From Bradyrhizobium iriomotense (GTDB lineage Bacteria > Pseudomonadota > Alphaproteobacteria > Rhizobiales > Xanthobacteraceae): a DNA stretch of 64,000 nt. Shown piece after piece: positions 35,591-44,399 of the stretch (positions are counted from its first letter, which is position 1; each line of letters opens with the position of its first letter). The notes beneath the pieces are model-generated. The model did not search any database. It had not been told where the DNA came from and saw only the letters and a program-made list of their open reading frames with translations. A program made the position numbers and the translations under genes. The DNA lies in the NCBI RefSeq assembly GCF_018129405.1, contig NZ_JAFCLP010000010.1, positions 124,001-188,000 of the forward strand. Reading direction: 5' to 3'.

Positions 35591-37288
35591 GTGGAACGTT
35601 TTTGGCTGGAGAATTATCCCGAGGGCGTGCCGGCGGATATCGACGCCGATCAATTTCCGTCATTGATCGAAATGTTCGAGGAGAGCTTTGCGAAATTTGG
35701 AGATCGTGAAGCGGCCATCTGCATGGACAAGGCAATCACTTACCGCGCGCTCGACGAGAGGTCGGCTGCAATCGGCGCTTACCTGCAGAGCAAGGGCCTG
35801 GCAAAGGGCAGTCGGGTTGCGGTGATGATGCCGAACGTTCTGCAGAACCCGATCGCTGGCGCGGCAGCCTTGCGCGCTGGCTGCACGGTTGTGAACGTGA
35901 ATCCTCTCTACACCCCTCGAGAACTCGAGCATCAGTTGAACGATTCGGGCGCGGAGGCGATCTTCATCCTCGAAAATTTCGCTGCGACCTTGGAAAAGGT
36001 GCTGCCGAGAACGAACGTCAAACACATCGTCATCTGCTCGATTGGCGAGTTACTCGGTCCAAAGGGGATTCTCGTAAACTTTGTCGTGCGCAATGTGAAG
36101 AAGATGGTCCCTGCCTATGCGCTGCCGGGTGCCGTCTCGTTCAAGGATGCCCTATCGGCGGGCCGGAAGATGAAATTGAGAAGACCTGATATCGGTCCGG
36201 ACGACGTTGCCTTCCTGCAATACACGGGGGGCACCACCGGCGTCTCGAAAGGAGCGACCTTGCTCCATCGCAATATGGTGGCCAACGTTCTTCAAATTCA
36301 TGCCTGGAGCGAGCCGGCCTTCCGCAGTGTTCCCGCAGGCGAACCTTTGCTGACGGTCTGCGCGCTGCCGCTGTATCATATCTTCGCGCTTACCGTTTGC
36401 TTCTTGTTCTCCGTGCGGATCGGTGGCGCCAATCTTCTGATCGTCAACCCGCGGGATATCAATGGATTCGTCAAGGAGCTCCGCAAATACAAGATTCACA
36501 GTTTTCCGGCCGTCAACACGCTGTTCAACGGCCTCTTACGCCATCCCGATTTCAAGAACGTAGATTTTTCGCAGCTGCGGATGGCGATCGGCGGAGGAAT
36601 GGCGACCCAAAAGGCTGTCGCGGACAAGTGGCTTGCGGTGACGGGCTGTGTCCTTTCCGAAGGCTACGGACTTTCCGAGACGTCACCGACGCTGTCGGCC
36701 ACGTTGCCGACCATGACGGAGTTTTCCGGCACGATCGGTTTGCCGGTTCCATCGACCTATATCTCGATCCGCGACGATGAAGGAAACGAAGTCCCGATCG
36801 GAGAACCCGGCGAGATCTGTGGAAAAGGCCCACAGGTGATGGCCGGCTACTGGAATAGGCCCGATGAGACCGCCCGGGTCATGACCCCTGACGGGTTCTT
36901 CCGAACGGGTGACATCGGTGTCATGTCGGCGGACGGGTTCACTAAGATCGTGGACCGCAAGAAGGACATGATCATCGTTTCGGGCTTCAATGTGTATCCC
37001 AACGAAGTGGAAGCGGTCATCTCGAGCCACCCGGGGGTGCTGGAGTGTGCCGCAATCGGCGTGCCCGACGCGAAATCCACCGAGGCGGTGAAAGTCTTTG
37101 TTGTTCGTGCCGACCCCCAGCTGACGGCGGAGGAGCTCGTCAGTTTTGCCGGGACGCAGTTGACGCCGTACAAGGTTCCAAAGCTGATCGAGTTCAGGAC
37201 AGAACTTCCCAAGAGCAATGTCGGGAAGGTCTTGCGCCGCGAGCTGAGGAGTGAGGCGCAAGCAAGCGGCGGGTCGCAGCCTCCATAA
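35591..37288 (+). CDS. Long-chain fatty acid-CoA ligase (FadD-like)
   Basis: This 565-residue adenylating enzyme starts with GTG at 35591. LQYTGGTTGVSKGATLLHRN (about 210-229) is the phosphate loop. GYGLSETSPT (about 358-367) is the AMP motif. The FadD signature reads DGFFRTGDIGVMSADGFTKIVDRKKDMI, and GFNVYPNEVEAVI follows. The N-terminal MERFWLENYPEGVPADID is characteristic of proteobacterial FadD. It would activate fatty or related acids with ATP and CoA on the inner membrane face. It stands alone, upstream of an HxlR gene on the same strand. Confidence 0.94.
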   Translation: MERFWLENYPEGVPADIDADQFPSLIEMFEESFAKFGDREAAICMDKAITYRALDERSAAIGAYLQSKGLAKGSRVAVMMPNVLQNPIAGAAALRAGCTVVNVNPLYTPRELEHQLNDSGAEAIFILENFAATLEKVLPRTNVKHIVICSIGELLGPKGILVNFVVRNVKKMVPAYALPGAVSFKDALSAGRKMKLRRPDIGPDDVAFLQYTGGTTGVSKGATLLHRNMVANVLQIHAWSEPAFRSVPAGEPLLTVCALPLYHIFALTVCFLFSVRIGGANLLIVNPRDINGFVKELRKYKIHSFPAVNTLFNGLLRHPDFKNVDFSQLRMAIGGGMATQKAVADKWLAVTGCVLSEGYGLSETSPTLSATLPTMTEFSGTIGLPVPSTYISIRDDEGNEVPIGEPGEICGKGPQVMAGYWNRPDETARVMTPDGFFRTGDIGVMSADGFTKIVDRKKDMIIVSGFNVYPNEVEAVISSHPGVLECAAIGVPDAKSTEAVKVFVVRADPQLTAEELVSFAGTQLTPYKVPKLIEFRTELPKSNVGKVLRRELRSEAQASGGSQPP

Positions 37289-37472
37289 GAGCACGCGCGA
37301 AGAATCTCACGGCGCCACAAAGAGGAAGACCGATCGATGGGCGCGGTCGGTGTCGCAGGCGCCTGGTTTGCAACGATGCACATGGGACCGTGCCAGCGAA
37401 CCTAGTCGCGCGGGACGCGGGCCCGCAGATCGTGGCTCTCGGCACATCGGCGCAGTTTCAATTCTGGGAATA

Positions 37473-37490
37473 TTGACTATATTTAGACAA
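37473..37490. promoter_or_regulatory. Near-palindrome upstream of HxlR gene
   Basis: Arms TTGACTA and TAGACAA (6 of 7 complementary) enclose 4 nt, 26 bp before the HxlR start codon. TTGACT could also act as a -35. It is a plausible autoregulatory site. Confidence 0.4.
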
Positions 37491-37516
37491 GGTAAGGATT
37501 CTCGGACCCCATTTGG

Positions 37517-37975
37517 ATGGCAAGAAACAGCCTCGACGTAACGTGTCCGGTAGCCCGAACGCTCGACATCGTCGGCGCGCGGTGGACGCTGCTCATCATC
37601 AGGGACTTGCTTCCCGGCACCATGCGCTTTCAGGATCTTCAGGAGCGCCTGCCCCGCATGGCTCCCAATGTGCTCTCCGATCGCTTGAAGATACTTGAGG
37701 AACACGGCCTCGTGCGCCGCGAGTTCTACAGCGATCACCCTCCCAGAGCTGCCTACACCCTGACGGATCCAGGCCGCGAGCTCGGCGTCATCGTATTGGC
37801 GCTCGGTCGATGGGGTCTGCGGCACCTCGGCGGGAAATTGAGTCCCGGCCTGCAGCACGATGAGTGCCTCCGCCACCTGCAGCAAGCCTCCGAGTCCTTG
37901 ATTCGCCGCCCGGTGCAACGGGTGAAATCCGCAGGCAAGTCGGCGGCGAAGGGAGCGAGAGTTGCCAGGAACTGA
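37517..37975 (+). CDS. HxlR-family transcriptional regulator (short form)
   Basis: The protein has 152 residues: LDVTCPVARTLDIVGARWTLLIIRDLLPG carries the conserved cysteine, RFQDLQERLPRMAPNVLSDRLKILEEHGLV is the helix-turn-helix, and the wing reads RAAYTLTDPG. The last 40 residues are basic (RRPVQRVKSAGKSAAKGARVARN). It is convergent with an NmrA-like gene 57 bp away, and lies downstream of FadD; its targets are not evident beyond a near-palindrome in its own promoter. Confidence 0.9.
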   Translation: MARNSLDVTCPVARTLDIVGARWTLLIIRDLLPGTMRFQDLQERLPRMAPNVLSDRLKILEEHGLVRREFYSDHPPRAAYTLTDPGRELGVIVLALGRWGLRHLGGKLSPGLQHDECLRHLQQASESLIRRPVQRVKSAGKSAAKGARVARN

Positions 37976-38032
37976 GCCACGAGCCACCCTGCAAGTGGCC
38001 CGGGATGTAGCTTTGGAAGGAATTCGTCGCGA

Positions 38033-39016
38033 TCAGGCTTTTCCACGGGCGTCGAGGAGCCGGGGTGATCGCTCCAAGGCCCATCTAAAGCACTTCGGAG
38101 CGCGTCCCAGCAGATGTTCGAGTTCGCCGGTGACGGCCTCGTACCGTCCACTCGCCGCCAGGCGGGTGATAGTCCTCAGGTGCTCCGCGGTGTGCGGGAC
38201 GCGAGTTGCCAGTGCGCCATTGATGTAAGCCTCGATCCAGGCGTTCAGATCCTGAGGAACGTAGGAGACGGGTCTTCCCAACGCCGTAGCGTAATCCTCG
38301 GCGAAGCCCTGCATGTCCTTCGCCTCCGGGCCGGTGAGCTCGTAGGTCTTCGATACGTGCGCCGACGGATTGATCAAGATCTTGGTGCAGATCTCCGCGA
38401 CGTCGTACGCGGCAATCGGGGCGATCTTGTGCTTGCCGAAGGGGAGATGGAGCTCGCCTGCGCTCAACAACTGCTTGAGCGGAAACCAGGCAAGGATAGG
38501 GTTTTCAACGAACATCGTAGCCCGGATATTGACGACCGGCAGGCCGGACCAATTCAGAGCCTGTTCGGAGGTCCAATGGGCTCTCTGCTGCGGCGACCAG
38601 TCGGTGACGAGGCCTCCTAACCACTCCCGCCGCGCCTCATAAGGGGCCGTCATCCGCGTGAAGTCCATATAGGACTGCTCGAACTCTGAAATATTGAGAA
38701 AGACCTCGAGGTCTCCTTGTGCGCGCGCGGCGGCTGCCATCAAGATCGTGGCATCGGTGTAATTGGGATTCAAGCTCATGCTGAAGTAGACCCGGCGGCA
38801 GCCTTTCAGCGCGGCGGCGACGTCAGCGACGTTGAGGAGATCTCCCACAAATACGTCGGCGCCCAGCCGTCGAAGAGCTTGCGCCCTCTCGTCGTCTTTA
38901 CGTACGAAGGCACGCACCGAATGCTTCTTCTCGATGAGCATATTGATCATCGTCTTGCTGATGGAGCCTACATCTCCGCCGGCGCCAGTAATCAAGATGG
39001 GGTGCTGTTTGGACAT
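38033..39016 (-). CDS. NmrA-like NAD(P)-binding protein (atypical SDR)
   Basis: This 327-residue paralog of the protein at 24.1-25.1 kb has the nucleotide loop ITGAGGDVGSISKTMI (8-23), then VRAFVRKDDERAQALRRLGADVFVGDLL. QQRAHWTSEQALNWSGLPVVNIRATMFVEN and ELTGPEAKDMQGFAEDYATALGRPVSYV are shared in pattern with its paralog. The family includes quinone-type reductases and redox sensors. Upstream (on the minus strand) lies an epoxide-hydrolase-like gene 75 bp away, so the two may be cotranscribed. Confidence 0.88.
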   Translation of the reverse strand: MSKQHPILITGAGGDVGSISKTMINMLIEKKHSVRAFVRKDDERAQALRRLGADVFVGDLLNVADVAAALKGCRRVYFSMSLNPNYTDATILMAAAARAQGDLEVFLNISEFEQSYMDFTRMTAPYEARREWLGGLVTDWSPQQRAHWTSEQALNWSGLPVVNIRATMFVENPILAWFPLKQLLSAGELHLPFGKHKIAPIAAYDVAEICTKILINPSAHVSKTYELTGPEAKDMQGFAEDYATALGRPVSYVPQDLNAWIEAYINGALATRVPHTAEHLRTITRLAASGRYEAVTGELEHLLGRAPKCFRWALERSPRLLDARGKA

Positions 39017-39091
39017 CGGCGCTTCCTTGGAGGATGTGACTGGGACGTTTTTCGAACGGAAGGGTGGGCCGCGCGGCGCGCTTCGAGCCCA

Positions 39092-40033
39092 TCAGCTCTT
39101 GAGGAAAGGCAAAATGTGGTCCAAGACCGCATCGGGCTTCTCGAGATGCAGGAAATGGCCGACGCCGGGCATGACCACGCGTTCGAAGCCCTTCGTGAAC
39201 GCTGCAGCCATATCGTCGCTAAGCCGCGCTGACATGCAGCCGTCCTCCTCCCCGTGCAGATAGAGGGCTGGGACGGCAATCGGGCCGTTGGCGCGAGCTT
39301 CGAGGGCCTGCGCTTCCGCTTCGGGTGGCGGGGTGAACAATTGCCGGTAGTAGGAGAGCGTCTGGGGCACGACTCCGGGCTGTCTGAACGTTTCGATCAA
39401 CGCGCTGCGATCCGAAGCCGGCATCTTGTAGCCGGGCGACCACTCCCGCCAAAGCCGATCGAGGAAGGCGAAGTCGTTGAGCTGAACGGCCGGCTCGGCA
39501 AAACGCGTATGGAAGAAGAACATGTACCAGCTTCGTCGCTGTTGATCGCCGTCGGCCAGGAACGCCTGCGACAAGCCTTTCCCATAGGGGACCGCCAGTC
39601 CTACAAGCTTGCGGATCCGCGATGCATCGAGACTTGCCGCGGAATAGGCCGCTCTGGCTCCGAAATCGTGACCGATGACATAGGCCTGTTCGGCGCCCAA
39701 AGCTTCGATGAGGGCGAGGACGTCCTGCCCAATTGCCGCGGCACGGTAGGATCCGTCGGGTGCAGCGCCACCGGCCCAAAATCCGCGCAGCGCCGGAGCA
39801 ATGCCCCGATATCCCTCCTGCGCGAGACGGCCCAAGACATGAACCCAGCTTTGCGCGTGATCGGGAAAACCGTGCAAGCATAGCACCAGGGGGCCGTCGC
39901 CGACTTCAAGGACCGGAAACTCCAGCCCGTTGGCCCGAACAACCCGCTTGCGGATTTCCCTCGGCTCAAACTTTTGGCCCGTCTGCACCGGAGCACCGGG
40001 ACGGTCGGGTGAAGGCGCAGCAGTCCTTGTCAT
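39092..40033 (-). CDS. Alpha/beta hydrolase, epoxide-hydrolase/dehalogenase-like
   Basis: The protein has 313 residues. HGFPDHAQSWVHVL (about 53-66) is the oxyanion-hole region. The nucleophile aspartate is in GHDFGARAAY (about 120-129), as in epoxide hydrolases and dehalogenases. The base is in MPGVGHFLHLEKPDAV near the C-terminus. The first 35 residues are a Pro-rich, polar extension without signal-peptide features. The substrate is not predictable; an aspartate nucleophile fits an epoxide, halide or ester. Its promoter holds the 22-bp dyad at 40053-40074 shared with the divergent TetR gene. Confidence 0.88.
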   Translation of the reverse strand: MTRTAAPSPDRPGAPVQTGQKFEPREIRKRVVRANGLEFPVLEVGDGPLVLCLHGFPDHAQSWVHVLGRLAQEGYRGIAPALRGFWAGGAAPDGSYRAAAIGQDVLALIEALGAEQAYVIGHDFGARAAYSAASLDASRIRKLVGLAVPYGKGLSQAFLADGDQQRRSWYMFFFHTRFAEPAVQLNDFAFLDRLWREWSPGYKMPASDRSALIETFRQPGVVPQTLSYYRQLFTPPPEAEAQALEARANGPIAVPALYLHGEEDGCMSARLSDDMAAAFTKGFERVVMPGVGHFLHLEKPDAVLDHILPFLKS

Positions 40034-40052
40034 GGCCAGATCCTCGCAAATT

Positions 40053-40074
40053 CTGGATGATGCGTATCATCCAG
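40053..40074. promoter_or_regulatory. 22-bp palindrome between hydrolase and TetR genes
   Basis: Perfect 9-bp arms CTGGATGAT / ATCATCCAG have a 4-nt centre. The site is 20 bp upstream of the minus-strand hydrolase start and 179 bp before the plus-strand TetR gene, the classical layout for a TetR operator. Confidence 0.65.
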
Positions 40075-40252
40075 GGGCGGAGGTATGTAATTCATTGTTG
40101 AATAGGCGTGGCAGCAGCTTTGCCATGTTGGGCTGTATTAGGGTGCAGTACGATGAACTGGAGTCGCGATTGACCGGCGAACGGGCCCACACGGGCGCGA
40201 GGATTTGGTCGCGAATTTCGATCGGCCAATCGCTCGTTGACGGCGAGACATT

Positions 40253-40921
40253 ATGCGCTACGAGAAGGGTCATAGGGCCGGAACGTCGGCTCGTATCGTC
40301 GAATGCGCTTCGGCTCGGATCCGCGAGCGGGGACTCGAAAGCGTCAAGGTTGCCAGGCTCATGAAGTCTGCCGGTCTGACGCACGGCGGCTTCTATCTCC
40401 ATTTCAAATCTCGTCGTGATCTGATCGAAAGAGCTTTCGCCAGAGCCATGGACGGATCGGTGGAGCGATGGCGGAAGGCGGCCGATCGCTCGGGTCCGGG
40501 CGAACGCCTTTTGAGCATCGTCGACTACTACCTCGCGGACCGACACCGTGACGATATCGCGAACGGTTGCGCTCTTCCCTCGCTCGGGGCCGAGGTCCCC
40601 CGGGCCGGCGTCGGCATCAAAAGGACGTTCTCAAATGGCCTGAGGGAGATGATCGACGTGCTGTCGGAGGACGTGAACGGCCCGTCGAAGCGAGACGCGA
40701 TCGCCATCGTATCCGAGATCGTCGGTGCGTTGCTGCTGGCGCGAGCGGCCGATCATCCGGAGTTTGCATCGGAAATAATGAGCGTGGCTCGCGAGTATGT
40801 CCTGGGCCATGATCCGCAGGTCCCTGGAATCGCGAAAGCGCCGCGAAAATCCTCGATACGGACCAAGCGCCCGAGTTCGAAGCGGCCCCAGAGGCGCGAA
40901 AAATTCAAGCCTCGGGCGTGA
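40253..40921 (+). CDS. TetR/AcrR-family transcriptional regulator
   Basis: This 222-residue regulator has the TetR helix-turn-helix KVARLMKSAGLTHGGFYLHFKSRRDLIERAF (about 38-68). The C-terminal ligand domain contains GCALPSLGAEVPR, the mark of the subgroup also represented at 56.1 kb (GCPIVALGSDAAR). A basic Lys/Arg-rich tail follows residue 185. It is divergent from the hydrolase gene and convergent with the LysR gene, whose stop is 7 bp away. The operator at 40053 is the likely target. Confidence 0.9.
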   Translation: MRYEKGHRAGTSARIVECASARIRERGLESVKVARLMKSAGLTHGGFYLHFKSRRDLIERAFARAMDGSVERWRKAADRSGPGERLLSIVDYYLADRHRDDIANGCALPSLGAEVPRAGVGIKRTFSNGLREMIDVLSEDVNGPSKRDAIAIVSEIVGALLLARAADHPEFASEIMSVAREYVLGHDPQVPGIAKAPRKSSIRTKRPSSKRPQRREKFKPRA

Positions 40922-40928
40922 AAAGATA

Positions 40929-41882
40929 TTAGATACCCAACTTTCTAGCCTCAGTCTCCAAGGCCTTAGCCACGACCTTCAGCCATTTGTGGACGGCCTT
41001 GATCTTCTCGGACGAGCCGTCGACCTTCCGATGGGTGAAGTAGAAGTCCCTTAGCGCCATGCTCTTCGAGCCCCATTGCGCCATGACCGTCAAGGCGCCG
41101 CTGCTCACCAGCGGCGCGATCAGAGGAAAAGGCGCCAGCACGACGCCCATTGACGACCTGGCCATCTGTATCGCCGTCAAAAGGCTATCGCCGACGAGGT
41201 CCGGTTCCTTGGTGGCGACCCGCGGCTCGTACTCCTCGAACCATCTTTGCCAGAGGTCCGGCGCCGTGGCGAACTTTATCAACGGCAGTTTCGTCAGGTC
41301 TTTCGGTTGCTGAATTGGGGCGAAGCGATCCAATAGCTTCGGGTCCGCGCATGGGGCAGCGCGCGACCTGAGCAGCCTGTGATAGGTCAGGCTGCCGAAA
41401 GGAGGCTCGCCGAATTGGACCGCGGCATCGATGTTGTCTCTCTCGAAATCGGCCAGTGTATTCTTGGCCTCTAGTCTCAAATCAAGCCCCGGATTGTCGA
41501 GGCGGAATCTCTCGAGGTGAGGAAGCGCAGCAAGCATCGCGAACGTAGGGGTTACACTAACCCGGACGATAGGGCCGCGCTTTCTATCCTCCAGGAGGTC
41601 GCTTGCCCGAAATAGCTCGTTGAAAGCGCTCAGGACGGCGCTGGCATAGATTGCTCCGTTTTCAGTGAGCTCGATACTCCGGCCGTTGCGCTGAACCAGT
41701 TGGATCCCGAAATGTGCTTCGAGCGTACGAATTTGATGCGTGATCGCGGACGGCGTGAGATTCAGGCTTTCGGAGGCAAGTTTCACGCTGCCTGACCGTG
41801 CGAGAGCTTCGAATGCGCGCAGGCTCGCCAATGGGGGAAGGGCTGATGGTGCATTCGACATTTTGTCGTGAGCCTGGTTCAA
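40929..41882 (-). CDS. LysR-family transcriptional regulator (GcvA-like)
   Basis: The protein has 317 residues. The N-terminal helix-turn-helix reads SVKLASESLNLTPSAITHQIRTLEAHFGIQLVQRN (about 33-67) with the GcvA-type opening LPPLASLRAFEALARSG. The remainder is the periplasmic-binding-protein-like effector domain (PIVRVSVTPTFAMLAALPHLERF onward). ATG 41882 or 41861 could be the start. It is divergent from the exported SMP-30 gene. A 130-bp piece of its promoter, including its first codons, is duplicated at 43357-43487 before the class II aldolase genes, so it likely controls both units. Confidence 0.92.
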   Translation of the reverse strand: MNQAHDKMSNAPSALPPLASLRAFEALARSGSVKLASESLNLTPSAITHQIRTLEAHFGIQLVQRNGRSIELTENGAIYASAVLSAFNELFRASDLLEDRKRGPIVRVSVTPTFAMLAALPHLERFRLDNPGLDLRLEAKNTLADFERDNIDAAVQFGEPPFGSLTYHRLLRSRAAPCADPKLLDRFAPIQQPKDLTKLPLIKFATAPDLWQRWFEEYEPRVATKEPDLVGDSLLTAIQMARSSMGVVLAPFPLIAPLVSSGALTVMAQWGSKSMALRDFYFTHRKVDGSSEKIKAVHKWLKVVAKALETEARKLGI

Positions 41883-41980
41883 CGATCCGCAATCGAATTC
41901 AATTGTGTTCCGCCTGTTTTGCTGGCCAGCTTAGCGGAAGCGAGCGACGCTCCATAGCGCAATTTAGGCTTCTATCAGAG
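41851..41980. repeat. LysR promoter repeat, copy 1
   Basis: This 130-bp segment starts inside the LysR gene and spans its promoter. It is repeated at 43357-43487. The best conserved parts are a 29-bp block (28 identical, from TTCAACGATCCGCAATCGA) and a distal block with ATAGCGCAAT and TATCAGA. The conserved blocks are good candidates for LysR binding sites. Confidence 0.8.
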
Positions 41981-42289
41981 CGACGTCGGAAGAATGCCTG
42001 TGCACGCCGCTAACCCGCGCAGCGAATAGGGAGGGGGAAGGACGAACGTCCCCTAGAGGCGCGCTCGACTACAGAAGCCGTGACGAAGATCGGGCGCCCG
42101 GCGGATGATCTGTCTCAACGGAGATCTGCCGCCGCTTTCGATCCACCATCGCCGGCCGCCTGAGGATCCGAGTCTGGCGCTCGACGCAAATGAGCTGTCC
42201 TCCTTCACGCGAGGCGGGAATCCTGGGTGGAGCGGCTCAAAGTCCCTCGGAAGTGAACGTCGACCATACGATCTAGCTTGGAGGAACGC
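41883..42289. other. Divergent LysR / SMP-30 intergenic region
   Basis: These 407 bp contain most of repeat copy 1 and the leader of the SMP-30 gene, with GGAGGA before ATG 42290. No further gene is supported. Confidence 0.5.
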
Positions 42290-43246
42290 ATGTCCGCAAA
42301 CAAATCAGATCTCCTTCAAAATCTGTCCCGAATGGTGGTCGCGGCGGTTATCGGCATAGTCGGAGCCTCGGTTGCGAGTGAAGCTCGATTGCAGATCGCG
42401 ATTCCATCTGGATCGCCGTTTCCGGAAAGTCTGGCAGCGACAACGGATGGAACGCTCTTCGCCAGCAGCTTGACTAACGGCGGGATCACGCGCGCAAAGC
42501 CCGGCGCCTCCGAGGCCGAAGTCTGGATCAAGCCCGGGACATTCGATACGCGATCGACGTTCGGCGTTCTCGCCGACGAGAAATCAGGGCTTCTTTGGGT
42601 CTGTTCGAACGACGCCACCCCGCTTGGCGTCAAAGGCCCAAACACGATCGAAGGCTCGTTCGTTAAGGGGTTTGACCTCAAGACCGGAGAGGGAAAAATC
42701 AGCGCCCAACTGCCCGCGAAGCCCTCGATCTGTAACGATCTCGCGATTGGGCCGGACGGCGCGCTCTACGTCACGAATACTCTGCAGCCACAGATCCTCC
42801 GCTTGAAGAAGGGATCTTCCGAGCTTGACGTCTGGGTCCAGGACGACAAGCTGAAGGGTGGCCTTGATGGGGTTGCGTTCGGAACGGACGGAGCTTTGTA
42901 CGTCAACACTTTCCAAAGCGGTGAACTCTTCCGCATCGAAGCTAAATCGGGAGTCGCCGGCGCCGTCACGAAGCTTGAAACATCACGCCCAATCAAGTTT
43001 CCGGACGGTCTTAGGGCAGAGAAGACCGGATTCGTGATGGTTGAAGGAGCCGGTCCGCTTTCGAAAGTCACGATCGTCGGGGATCGGGCCCAAATCGACA
43101 CGATCAAGGAATTCGCCGGACCGACAGGCGTCGCGCGCGTCGGCGATAAGCTTTGGGTAGCGGAAGGTCAGATCGGCTATCTCATGGATCCTTCAAAGAA
43201 GGGTCAGATGCCGACCTTCCAGTTGCGTTCGATCGACGCTCCCTGA
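42290..43246 (+). CDS. Exported SMP-30/gluconolactonase-like beta-propeller protein
   Basis: The protein has 318 residues from ATG 42290 (GGAGGA 5 nt upstream). A signal peptide spans about 1-33 (MVVAAVIGIVGASVASEA, cleavage near SEA-R), so the protein is periplasmic. The propeller repeats include SICNDLAIGPDGALYVTNTLQPQILRL (about 148-174) and GLDGVAFGTDGALYVNTFQSGELFRI. The family includes lactonases, using a divalent metal bound by Glu, Asn and Asp. The ND in CNDLAIGPDG fits one ligand; the N-terminal glutamate is probably in FPESLAAT. It may hydrolyse a sugar or other lactone before uptake. Confidence 0.85.
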   Translation: MSANKSDLLQNLSRMVVAAVIGIVGASVASEARLQIAIPSGSPFPESLAATTDGTLFASSLTNGGITRAKPGASEAEVWIKPGTFDTRSTFGVLADEKSGLLWVCSNDATPLGVKGPNTIEGSFVKGFDLKTGEGKISAQLPAKPSICNDLAIGPDGALYVTNTLQPQILRLKKGSSELDVWVQDDKLKGGLDGVAFGTDGALYVNTFQSGELFRIEAKSGVAGAVTKLETSRPIKFPDGLRAEKTGFVMVEGAGPLSKVTIVGDRAQIDTIKEFAGPTGVARVGDKLWVAEGQIGYLMDPSKKGQMPTFQLRSIDAP

Positions 43247-43553
43247 CCAACACGTGCCCCCGGAGTTCTCTGGCGGGGTGGCAGTAGAAGCCTGACCTAC
43301 GGCGGTCGTCCATCGATTGAACTCGCTTCTGGCGACAAACGAGGCAGCGTTGATGTGCATTCGACGTCTTGCGCTGAGCGCAGTTCAACGATCCGCAATC
43401 GATTTCAATTGTCATTCTTGCGGCTTGCTGTCCAGTTTAGTCGACAGGCGGCGGACGCTGGATAGCGCAATCTAGATCGTTATCAGATCGCATCGAACAA
43501 AAGCCGGGCGCGTCCAGATAGGCCGCCCCGCGGAAACCGGAGGCGAGGGCACC
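43247..43553. other. Intergenic region with duplicated LysR promoter segment
   Basis: These 307 bp hold repeat copy 2 and the leader of the first class II aldolase gene (CGGAGGCGAGG ahead of ATG 43554). The minus-strand frame here preserves only a scrap of the LysR N-terminus. Confidence 0.55.
43357..43487. repeat. LysR promoter repeat, copy 2
   Basis: This 131-bp segment aligns to 41851-41980 with about one 1-nt indel. It includes a scrap of the LysR 5' coding end (GTCGAATGCAC on the minus strand) that degenerates afterwards. It therefore arose by duplication of the regulator's promoter, and it now sits 67 bp before the aldolase gene at 43554. Confidence 0.8.
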
Positions 43554-44378
43554 ATGATGAACGCACCCCAGCGGCAAGATCAACATACGGGAGCCGTAGC
43601 GAAGATCAATGTGGGGCTGCCCCAGCCCCCGGTCTTCAACAGTCTGGCCGAAGAGAGACAGCACCGAAAGGAACGGTTGGCTGCCGGGCTCAGGCTTTTT
43701 GCGAAGTTTGGATTCGACGAGGGTGTCGCAGGCCACATCACGGTGCGTGACCCGGAGTTCACGGACACGTTCTGGGTGAACGGGTTCGGGATGAGCTTCG
43801 GTTTGATCAAGGCGTCGGATCTCATTCGGGTCAATCACAAGGGCGAAGTCGTCGAGGGCAACCATCCCGTCAACGCCGCTGCTTTCGCTATTCACGCAAG
43901 CGTTCATGCGGCACGCCCGGACACGATCGGTGCGGCGCATTCGCACTCCACGCATGGCCGGGCGTTCTCAACGCTGGCGCGGAAACTGGAGCCGATCACG
44001 CAGGACGCCTGCGCATTCTACAACGATCACGCGCTATACGAAGACTACGGTGGCGTCGCAGTCGAAATGGACGAAGGCCAGCAAATCGCGAAGGCGTTAG
44101 GGCCGCACAAGGCGGCTATCCTGCAGAACCATGGCTTGTTGACCGTCGGGCAGAGCGTGGATGAGGCGATCTGGTGGTTCATCACGATGGAGCGGTCGTG
44201 CCAGGTTCAGCTTCTAGCCGAGGCGGCGGCGGCGCGAACCGGCCAAGCTCTTAAGGTCATTCCTGAAACATCCGCAAAACAGGCTTTCGCTATCCTTGGT
44301 TCGCCCAGGGCAGGGTGGTTTCAGTTCCAGACGCTGTATTCGAAGATCGTAAAAGAGCAGCCGGATTTTCTCAATTGA
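43554..44378 (+). CDS. Class II aldolase/adducin-family protein (first of two)
   Basis: This 274-residue zinc-dependent aldolase-fold protein has metal-ligand histidines in GAAHSHSTHGRAFS (about 124-137) and LQNHGLLTVGQSVDEA (about 190-205). KFGFDEGVAGHITVRDP near residue 50 is the family's N-terminal signature. Class II aldolases cleave hydroxy-acid or sugar phosphates; many in catabolic clusters are decarboxylases or hydratases on non-sugar acids. It is followed 21 bp later by a paralog, and both follow the LysR promoter repeat. Confidence 0.9.
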   Translation: MMNAPQRQDQHTGAVAKINVGLPQPPVFNSLAEERQHRKERLAAGLRLFAKFGFDEGVAGHITVRDPEFTDTFWVNGFGMSFGLIKASDLIRVNHKGEVVEGNHPVNAAAFAIHASVHAARPDTIGAAHSHSTHGRAFSTLARKLEPITQDACAFYNDHALYEDYGGVAVEMDEGQQIAKALGPHKAAILQNHGLLTVGQSVDEAIWWFITMERSCQVQLLAEAAAARTGQALKVIPETSAKQAFAILGSPRAGWFQFQTLYSKIVKEQPDFLN

Positions 44379-44399
44379 GGCGCTGCTCGGAGGAATCGC

